DNA of 64,000 nucleotides from Triatoma infestans. Taxonomy: Eukaryota > Arthropoda > Insecta > Hemiptera > Reduviidae. Numbering within the stretch: position 1 is the first letter of the stretch; the number at the start of each line of letters is the position of its first letter. Made by a program: the position numbers and the translations under genes. Of the stretch, positions 55,962 to 64,000 are shown in pieces. Location: contig JAAEAF010003132.1 of assembly GCA_011037195.1 (NCBI GenBank), positions 62,001 through 126,000 on the forward strand, given 5' to 3'. The notes under the pieces are model-generated. The model was given only the letters and a program-made list of their open reading frames with translations. It was not told the origin of the DNA and did not search any database.

Positions 55962-56214
55962 TAATAATATTAACGTTTATTGAACAAGAATATTTTTACA
56001 TAGGTTTATATACAATAATTTAACATTATTATTATTGCTTTGGATATTATCCGTCAGCAGAGTTGCAAATATGAGCTTACATTTTAAGAATCCCTTGGTA
56101 GTTTTTTGTACATTTATAATATATAAATGTAGTAATCAAAATAATGAAAAACAACAAGAAAAGTAATTATTAAAGAAAAAATTCGATTTTTTTAATTAAT
56201 GTTAATTATAATTA
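55661..56214. other. Unclassified region with (AAT)n
   Basis: (AAT)n at 55917-55970. A frame through it reads as an asparagine run and is not a gene. Otherwise not recognised. Confidence 0.5.
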
Positions 56215-56985
56215 AACTCTCTAACCAATATTATGCAAAAATCTGACTAAAGCACTACAGTTTTGGCCGTTCAGAAGATTTAGCAAACTCATTTTCCGAT
56301 AAAGAATATTTATTAAAATATCTATATCTCTATGGCTTCAATATAGGACAGATGGCGATCAAATGCTTTACATTTTCTATTTCTCTGCAGTTACAGAGAG
56401 AATAAAGTTGACATACACTTCAGGCCTAAATGGTCTATAATTTAAATTTAACAATTCACACCGAGCCTTTAGTATTAGTTTAGCCTCATTTAATGACCAA
56501 GAATCTATATAACTAAAACTATTATAATCTAACAAGGGGTATAATCCATGAGGCACACCTTGCCTTGCCTTTAACTCTGCATTAGATCTTTCTTCTCGGA
56601 TTAGGTTAACAATTAGCTCACCTATACTAGATTCCCAAACTGTCACTATAGTATCACCATCTGCCACTGTATTAATGTTATATTGATTACATACATTTTT
56701 CCAAATCTGACACCAGTATAAATTTCTTTTAATTACTTCTATTACAACAATTCGTGGCAATCTGAACGTTGGTAATTTTAAAACATTTGCTAACTAATTT
56801 AAATGAAGCTTTAAAGTATGCAAGTACATACTGGAAATCTTCAATTCCAAATTTAAAATGTAGTTTGCTTGGAAGTGCAAATAATTTTTTAAAGAAGGAC
56901 CTTTGTAACTTTTCCACTTGTTCGTACTTATTAAACCCCCAAATCTGAGCGGCATAAACACACACAACTGGACAATGAATCGCCC
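56215..56985 (-). mobile_element. LINE reverse-transcriptase C-terminal relic
   Basis: Minus-strand frames at 56729-56965 and 56377-56760 give, in order, MCVYAAQIWGFNKYEQVEKL, LQRSFFKKLFALPSK, IVVIEVIKRNLYWCQIWKN, SWSLNEAKLILKARCELLNL, NYRPFRP. This is the thumb and C-terminal region found in one group of insect LINEs. A broken zinc-knuckle region follows down to about 56230. The RT core is truncated away. One frameshift near 56760 and stops near 56375. The clade is not assigned. Confidence 0.78.
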
Positions 56986-57117
56986 ACGGTAACGAACTAT
57001 ACGGATGCGTTTCTCAGGCAGCTTTGGAATGAGGTTAACTCGCTTTACCCGATGAACTACTTCACAATAGACCCATTTGTGTTGCTTGATTCTGGAACGT
57101 TGAGACCACTCTCCCTT

Positions 57118-57255
57118 GATATACCATTTGCTAAAAATATTTCTTTTTTAACAGAAGACCTCAGAAATATATTTCCGGGATAAACACAGTTTCGAAAGTT
57201 GTACACGATCTCAATATTTGCTCATTTATGTAAGAGATAAAAGTAAAGAAATCTT
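57118..57255 (+). repeat. Family A end fragment
   Basis: GATACCATTTGCTAAAAATA, TATTTCCGGGATAAACACAG and TGTAAGAGATAAAAGTAAAG: the last 140 bases of the family. Confidence 0.55.
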
Positions 57256-57569
57256 AGATATGGCAGATTTTTACATATGTGTCAAATGAAACAACACCTA
57301 TGATGCGGCAAAAATATGTTTGATCGCGTTGGGCTGTTTGAGTTCCATAACGCCATTTACCGCCCCCCCCCAAAATTGCTTGGTCATTTCACTTTAGTAA
57401 TAATTTTTGGTTTTCACCACATTGAGAAGCTTTTGTCACTTTCGTCGGACAGATATAAGCAAATAAAACAGAATTTCAAATTTTAAACTGTTATTATTTA
57501 TTAAATCCAGCTGAGGGTTAAAATTTACCACACTAATGTGTTTTAAAATCATTTTTCAAAATAATATAT
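57256..57569. other. Unclassified region
   Basis: C run at 57362-57370. No gene. Confidence 0.4.
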
Positions 57570-58030
57570 TAAGGGAGGCAGCCAAACGAACTGCCTCTAC
57601 ACAAACAAATGATGTCACCCCTGTACGGCCCACTGACTTGCAGGTTTATATGAAATACATTATCAATAGGAAATGGCAAAGTCGGTGAGATAGAATAAGT
57701 GAAAAATTAAAAGATATTAAACCACGTATGCGAAATGCCATGATAGAGAACTACCCGCGGCACGAATCAGTGATTTTGACAAGGCTAAGGATAGGTCATA
57801 CACGTGCGACTCACGGGCATCTTCTTACTGGTGAGAGAAGACCGAGGTGCTCTCGTTGCCGAGAAAGGCTGACAGTAGCGCACGTGTTGGAAGGGTGTCA
57901 GGTACTGTACAGACAGAGAGAAAGAAAAGGCCTGCCACATGATAAGCGCGTTGTATTACATAAGGGTTCTCTTTACATAAGGAGGCTATTTGATTATTTG
58001 AAAGATATAAATCTATACAACAAAATTTAG
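57570..58030 (+). mobile_element. I-like LINE C-terminal coding relic
   Basis: Translation from about 57574 has one stop (near 57690). It then stays open from 57728 to 58030: ILTRLRIGHTRATHGHLL, CSRCRERLTVAHVLEGC with C-x2-C-x7-H-x4-C, and HKGSLYIRRLFDYLKDIN before the stop. ILTRLRIGHTRLTH-type blocks followed by a knuckle are the end of the second open frame in I/R1-group LINEs. A minisatellite follows 120 bases downstream, probably in the 3-prime UTR. 5-prime truncated; RT and RNase H are not present. Confidence 0.8.
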
Positions 58031-58149
58031 GATTAGTAGTTAGGTTAGGCAAATCTTGGTGAAGGAATATTGAGTACTTCACCCATTAGGTTAGTTATTT
58101 TAAAGGAGAAAAGAATATCGAGTACTTTCTCTTCGTGTGTATGTTTAGT

Positions 58150-58566
58150 ATGGATGTATTTATTAGCGAGAAAGTATTTATTAGCGTGAACGTTATTTAT
58201 AGCGTGAATGTATTTATTGAGGAGAATGTATTTATTAGCGAGAACGGTTTTATAGTGTGAATGTGTTTATTGGAGAGAATGTATTTATTGGCGAGAATGT
58301 ATTTATTGGCGAGAATGTATTTATAAGCGAGAACGGTTTTATAGTGTGAATGTGTTTATTGGAGAGAATGTATTTATTAGCGAGAATGTATTTATTGGCG
58401 AGAATGTATTTATAAGCGAGAACGGTTTTATAGTGTGAATGTGTTTATTGGAGAGAATGTATTTGTAAGCGAGAATGTATTTATTGGCGAGAATGTATTT
58501 ATAAGCGAGAACGGTTTTATAGTGTGAATGTGTTTATTGGAGAGAATGTATTTGTAAGCGAGAATG
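58150..58566 (+). repeat. 18-bp minisatellite with higher-order repeats
   Basis: About 23 units of GAGAATGTATTTATTGGC and variants. From about 58240 on, a five-unit block of 89 bp (four 18-mers plus the 17-mer GAGAACGGTTTTATAGT) repeats about three and a half times. The first five or six units, nearer the LINE stop, are irregular. Confidence 0.92.
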
Positions 58567-58789
58567 CTGGTACAAATGGTTAGGTTAGAATTTTATCTTC
58601 TATTTTGGGGTTGAAAGAAATTATATAAAAGTATTTCAACCCCTTAGGTTCAGTTTAATTTAGGTGAAGTCTGTAGGAACATAAGTTAAAAGTACTGCAC
58701 TCCTCTGTTAACTCGTTCAATAGCCTCCTCAAATAAAATTTAAACGATTAAAATATCTAAAAATTACAATATTAAATGAAAGAATCATG

Positions 58790-59080
58790 CTTTGCGTTTT
58801 TGCTTGGGTTTGTTAAAATAAGTTGTCCAGAAGTTAAGGGATGGCACAGTAATAACCCGCACTCCCCCTCGTCCACCAGATCGATGAAATAAGTGGGGAA
58901 GTGTGGGAAGAATCAACCACCATGGTTCCACCCCGCTCTGCCAAGTAAAGTGTCGTGTGTGGACGCTAATTAAGGTATTGGTGCCATCCCAGCTCGAGTG
59001 GCAAAAGAAGAGAAAGATACTTAAAGGACGTGGGGCGCTAATGGCCATAAGTCGTCGATGCGCAAAAAAAAAAAAAAAAA
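58790..59080 (+). mobile_element. Retroelement 3-prime tail sharing its end with the SINE
   Basis: Ends GGGGCGCTAATGGCCATAAG...CGTCGATGCGC (59032-59062) followed by poly(A) to 59080. This closely matches the SINE tail at 50605-50634. There are no pol III boxes and no coding sequence. It may be the 3-prime UTR of the LINE that mobilises the SINE, or a diverged SINE. The start is not defined. Confidence 0.55.
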
Positions 59081-60389
59081 TTAAGCAAACTTTCAAAAAC
59101 CAGTTCACTTGAATATAAAAAATAGAACTGTAAAAAAATTTATAGGTAAATTATAAAAATCTTAAACTCATATAAAGTTTAATTTATATTCAAAACACTC
59201 GTCATAAATTATAAAAAAAGTATTCATAAATTTTTGAAGTGTAAAAATTCAATAAACACTATAATAAGTAAAATTAAAAAAAATAAAAAAATAATTCTAC
59301 TTTATTATATATTAAATATTTTTTTAAATAAATAAATAATAATATTTCATGACGTATTTTTTTTATTTTTTATTTTATTTTATTTTTCAAAACAGGTTTT
59401 ATTTTATTTAGTATTTTAATATTTACATTTACTGTACTTTAATAAAAGTTTACCGTTAAATGGAATGATTTCCACTTAAGGGTATTTGAATCTTAAGGGT
59501 GCTGTTGGTAATGATTCGTTCTATTTCTTTCGTACAACATGATGACGAGAAGCCCCTCATTCTTTGTTGTTCGGTTTGTACCATTTTAGGCATTTTAGAG
59601 TGTGGTTATTTCTACGATGTAAATAGTAATGGTTATAGGAAATGTGAATGCAGGAACTGACACTTATTCACAATTACACTTTAAAGTTTTTACTGAGTAA
59701 GGGAAGGAGAGTTTATGGAGGGTAGAGTAACCGAGAGAAGAGTGAATGATGTTAGCTGGTAGCGTGATGGTATAAATGCCATGATAACATAATGGTATAA
59801 CGTTGGCGGTTAGAGCTCTTGCTTGTTCCATGGATGGTGAACTAGTATGGAACACATGGTGGTCTGGTCACTTTGGTTTCACACTTTAAAGTTTATCTGT
59901 TGACTGCCTAAACCCTCAGATAATTCGCGACTAGGTGGGAGATTTGCTCAAGTTGAAACCCCTCAGTCGGCAGTATATTGTAGTGTGCGTGGCAAAGGGT
60001 GTATGTAATACGTACATTGACTTGCGTTTGGACACTCAGTATTAGTGCCTAGTCGCGGTGTCTTTCGGAACTGTTAAATCCAATTTTTTGAGTGACGAAT
60101 TTGTTGGAGATTGGTTTCGTTACAACAACGACTGAGAGATTTTTGGTAGAATTAAAAATAGATTTACTCAACGCGTTTGAAAATTCTACAAGAATTTCCA
60201 GAAAAGATTTTAAAACTAAAAAAATCTATCTTTGGATCAGCAATGAATAAAGGAACATGTGATGGATGCAAGAATTTATATTAAATAAATTTATTTTAAA
60301 AATATTTATTAAAGGAAAAAATTTAGAAGTTGGCTGGCTAAGGGTTAAAACGCAGGTACAAGACACCGTTACAAGAGAGGTCGGAGAAC
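59081..60389. other. Unclassified region
   Basis: AT-rich to about 59470, then more complex. CGCGACTAGG (about 59926) and CCTAGTCGCG (about 60047) form an inverted pair. No gene. Confidence 0.4.
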
Positions 60390-60660
60390 TCGGCCACTCT
60401 TTGACTTTTACCCCTTCTAGATATCATATATAAAGGGCAGGTTTTAACTAGCAAGGAGCATTATTATTTCAATCATTATTTCAAAACATTCAACAAATAT
60501 CATTCCATAATTCGTCTTACAACAGTTAGTGTGCCAAGAAGTGTTTAACATCATCTGTGATTAAATCAAGCACGTACAAGTAGTATATTAAGTGCAAGAG
60601 TTTCTATATATTTATAAGCTTATTATTGTGATATTAAAAAGTATTTAAATTCCTTTAGAG
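60390..60660 (+). mobile_element. Possible LTR or promoter-like segment
   Basis: CATATATAAAGGGCAGG (about 60426) is a good TATA box in otherwise non-coding DNA, with CTGTGATTAAATCAAGC and AAGTGCAAGAG downstream. It resembles LTR architecture but has no defined ends. Confidence 0.3.
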
Positions 60661-61789
60661 ATAATAATATGTTTATTTTAATCTAGTGTTAACTTATTAT
60701 TTATTTCTTAAACATATCTCTCTCTCTATATATATAACTTACACATACTTAAGCCCTTTCAATACCACCTCGAGCTACAACATACACACATAACACATCA
60801 ACCAAACAAATTACAAACATTACAAGTAACAATGCGATTTCTAACATTTCATATCATGTCCCTGAAAATTCCATTAATCAATTTATATTTTTCCTAAGTT
60901 ATCTTAGACAACATATCGCTCCTATTGTTCCAAGATTGTGAAAGTTTCAAATCTCTAATTGGTAAATAAAATTGTACATTGTTTATTGTATTGTTTATTT
61001 GTTGGTGCTTATTACTCGTATATTCGAACAACAAGAACGTTTTTTAATTTTCTGATCTTTTTTCAAGGCCTTATTTAAAACTGAACTATCATGTCAAATT
61101 TGAGATTTGGATATATAGAAAAAATTATGATAAATATTAAATAATAATAAAAATATCTGGTGTGCAATACACACAGAACTATTTAATTGATAAATTAAAA
61201 AAAAAAGAAAAGATAAACAAAAAAATGATAATGTTTATTCTTATTTATACCTGAGTGGACATTCTAGCAGCGGCCTCTCACTCAATAAATTATTAATAAT
61301 ATTAAGACAAACTTTTAGAGATAATCTACTCCAATGAATATGACAGATAAAATGAAAAAATAAATACACCAAAAAGACCAAAGGACAGACAAAAAAATTC
61401 ACATTAAGAGAATTCATTTAAAAGCTTCCAAGAAAGATGTATTTAGCTGGGGGAAGTTAAAAAGCTTTTTAATACAAAGAACAATGAATGGCATTTAAAT
61501 CAAGCTTGATGGGGATTTGTTTTCCATTAAAAACAATGTAGTATTATTTTTTTATGCTTGCAAATTCAGTAAATGATAAATACTGAAATACTGCTCTAAA
61601 ACTTCACTAATAGCTCTAGTTGTTTTCAATTAAATCTATTGTTAAATATTTACATGACTTTGTAAATATGGCTGGACAGCTGCTTGCTATAAGCAATTAA
61701 AATTAAGAAAGAAAATTCTGGAAATATTTTTCAATATTTATTTGTCCTTTGCACTCTGAAGGAATATAGTGCAATAGTATCCAGAGAGC
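60661..61789. other. Unclassified AT-rich region
   Basis: A family A head scrap (AAATATCTGGTGTGCAATAC) occurs at about 61151-61170. Otherwise nothing is recognised. Confidence 0.45.
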
Positions 61790-62080
61790 ATATTCATAGC
61801 TGAGAAAGAGAGACAAAATACCAGGACCGCTCTCTCTGACTAGAGTGGGAGAAACCCATAAATACAGCGATGGGACACAGATATAGGACAGTTCACACAA
61901 CTGAGGTCACTCGACAGTCACAACGTATCATATAACCTTTACACTCTACCTTATTCTATCATTTCAAGTGTAAAGTCCAGCCAGGCAGTGTCACTTATCA
62001 TATTACACAGTGTTAACCATATCTTGTTAATTCATTCAAAAACCAGACCATTTCTCTCCCTTCAACAACCCCTATATAGC
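61790..62080 (+). mobile_element. LTR-like segment related to family B
   Basis: CGCTCTCTCTGACTAGAGTG, CCATAAATACAGC (promoter-like), GTGTAAAGTCCAGCCAGGCA and the end CATTTCTCTCCCTTCAACAA parallel the family B order. The start is not clear. Confidence 0.5.
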
Positions 62081-62121
62081 ACACCTGAGACACAAAGTGG
62101 TTTTGCTTGCATTGACAATAT

Positions 62122-62514
62122 TGTAATGTTTTTCCAACTAAACTAGCTACTGCAACTAGTTTTAAGTGGGTTCGTAAAGATAAAATACTCTAAACTTCAA
62201 TAAAGAAAACACCAATTTATCGCTATACACAATAAATTACTAAATACAACGCTTAATAATAATTATTTCACACTTTAAACCACAAAGTTCACTTTGTTCA
62301 CTTTTGTACACTTTTCACAAACTTGTAACTTCGTTTGTAACTGAAAAACTCTCCCAACTCTTTGTGGTCCCTCTATTTATACCGGTAGCGAACCTTCCAG
62401 AAAGTTCTCAAATATTCCGGTCAAATCTAGAGCGCCGCCAGCGCTTCCTACGGCCACTAAGAGAACCTTAGGTACCTCCCTTCTCTCCTAGAGTGCACTA
62501 CCAGCTGCGTTACA
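62122..62514 (-). mobile_element. Solo LTR, family C
   Basis: 393 bp on the minus strand from TGTAACGCAGCTGG to AAAAACATTACA. A TATAAATAGAGG box lies at about 62388-62399 (plus ATTTATA). An AATAAA-type signal is near 62220. Flanks end ATAT (62118-62121) and begin ATAT (62515-62518), a probable 4-bp target-site duplication. A better-preserved copy of the LTR at 9110. No internal region. Confidence 0.85.
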
Positions 62515-63762
62515 ATATCTTTATTCTTGTACAAGACTCGGACAAACTATATTTTCCTTTGATTGGAATTCACACATGTCTTTATTAAACCTGACAATAG
62601 TTTAGTGTCCCCGGAAATTTAATGTGGGAAATTCTTAAAGTATAAAGCTATGAGGTTATCCTTGATTAAAATGGTTAAACTCCTGTATTAGGATGAAAAA
62701 ATGGTAATTTATAAGAGGAAAATTAATATATGAACATTTTAATTCTTCAAATGGATTGAAGCAAGGATGTTGCATGGACCTTACAGTATATATCCATAGA
62801 ATAATACATAGGTAGAATTGTAAAGGGATGGAACAGGAGAGTCGCTGTATGGGAATGTCAATCGAATGGGAGCAATAATTATGATTGACTTCTGAACGAC
62901 ATAGACTTCTCCCCCTTCCATTCCATGGGAGCATTTTTTGGAAAAATTTATTTCTCGTAAGTTCTAAGAATTTGTGACAAAATTAATTTGGGTGTGTTCA
63001 TTGTTATTTGAGCCTATCTTCTACAATACAATTGTTAGACATTCAAATGATAACCTCCCCCTCCATCGCCGCTATATAAGGGGCAATTGAATAAAAATTA
63101 CATTTTTAAAGAAATACCTCATTTTTTATACAATTGTACTAACTGTACTTAGAAAAATATCGTGTGTGTGTGTTGCGCATCATATTTGTGTGTAAAAGCA
63201 AAATTATTATTGTCTTTGACTTTAATTAGACACCATTTTCAAGTCTAAATACAAATCACTTCTATTTACAATCAAAGATGGTTAGTGCGCCTGTATTTCT
63301 GTCACATATGTATCTATTAGCGATCCAATTAATGTTTACTGAACCAAAATATGTAGTTTATTACTTCTGGGCTTCTGTGTACACGAATAAACGCAGCTTT
63401 GTTAATAAAGTTTTCGATACACAACAAAATGATATCCTATATCAAACAAGTGCAAACATTGTCATATCAATTTGTATAATGGTATAACAATGTTATACAA
63501 TAGAATATGTAATAATATACGTGTATTAATAAGAAAATATCCCCTCTTATTAACTTCTCTACCCAAGTTTCTTGTATTATGTTCTATTCTGAGTGCAATA
63601 TAATAGGATGCTCATCAGTGAGAAGAAACAATGACCTCTTTCAGTTTTAATAAACTACTAGTTACATGTAATATAACTACTCATTACACCACTGTTCTTC
63701 TAATATTTTGTTCGGTTCTTTTGTAAAGGTTTGTCAAGATTTCTTTTTTTGCAATTTAGATT
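62515..63762. other. Unclassified region
   Basis: A weak LTR-like stretch (minus, TGTAAGGTCCATGCAACAT near 62770) is present. Otherwise no gene or repeat is recognised. Confidence 0.4.
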
Positions 63763-64000
63763 TGTAACAGGATCCGAAGAGATGGATCTAAAGCAGATAG
63801 AAAGACAAAAATTGACCGTCTCACTCACTACTATAGGTCAGACTAGAGTGAGAGAATCTGTTTAAATACAGCTGTGTTATCCATAGGAAGAAGCCTTTCA
63901 GCAGTCTTGCAACAGTTCATATAGCAGTCACAATGCGTCAACAACTTTTCTCTTTCCTCACTCTAAATCTTTCACTACCATTTTACATATTCGTGTAAAA
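63763..64000 (+). mobile_element. LTR-like start, runs off the window
   Basis: TGTAACAGGATCCGAAG is similar in form to the starts of families B, C and D. It is followed by GAGTGAGAGAATCTGTTTAAATAC, a promoter-like block at about 63850-63870. The end is beyond the window. Confidence 0.45.

Noticed and set aside
55811..56023. Open frame with a long asparagine run
   Set aside because: Translation of (AAT)n at 55917-55970.
58150..58566. CRISPR-like array of short repeats
   Set aside because: Units are contiguous 18-mers without spacers; eukaryotic minisatellite.

Overview
This window is a eukaryotic, AT-rich, repeat-dominated intergenic (or very long intronic) stretch with no intact host gene that I can recognise. 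The repeat types point to an arthropod, most likely an insect: Jockey-clade and I-clade LINE relics (one with a (TAA)n tail), Ty3/gypsy LTR elements (one with a tRNA-Leu-like primer site), PIF/Harbinger DNA transposons, and a tRNA-derived SINE with perfect or near-perfect pol III A and B boxes. The order (Hemiptera would fit) is a guess. All assignments are by eye; no database search was run.

Layout. 0-9 kb: family A repeat copies, SINEs, an LTR of family B with a local duplication, a LINE relic next to a near-perfect 340-bp palindrome whose arms each carry a hammerhead-like motif, and an I-clade LINE inserted into another copy of itself. 9-16.4 kb: a family C LTR with an inverted arm, then a run of family A copies. 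16-24 kb: unclassified DNA, a LINE relic, a family B LTR with a duplicated promoter, and two Jockey relics lying tail to tail. 24-33 kb: a head-to-tail trimer of family B LTRs, a gypsy element inserted in a SINE, a pair of dispersed repeats and a fold-back element. 33-45 kb: a Harbinger element carrying a SINE, a LINE with a 12-bp target-site duplication, a gypsy 3-prime half (integrase C terminus, polypurine tract, LTR), a 1.1-kb fold-back element and a family D LTR pair. 46.5-50.8 kb: one family A copy split by a Jockey LINE, an I LINE, a Harbinger element and a SINE. 51-64 kb: a family B dimer, LINE relics, an 18-bp minisatellite with higher-order structure, and more LTR-like segments.

The genes do not work together as a pathway. 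What is informative is the order of insertions (several target-site duplications can be read directly), LTR-only arrays, and small self-folding motifs. Family A is the commonest repeat: up to about 1 kb, made of about 290-bp modules each containing ACTTCCGG, starting near GTGTGAAACACTCACAC and ending GGAGTAAGAGAAAGTA. I could not assign it to a known superfamily.
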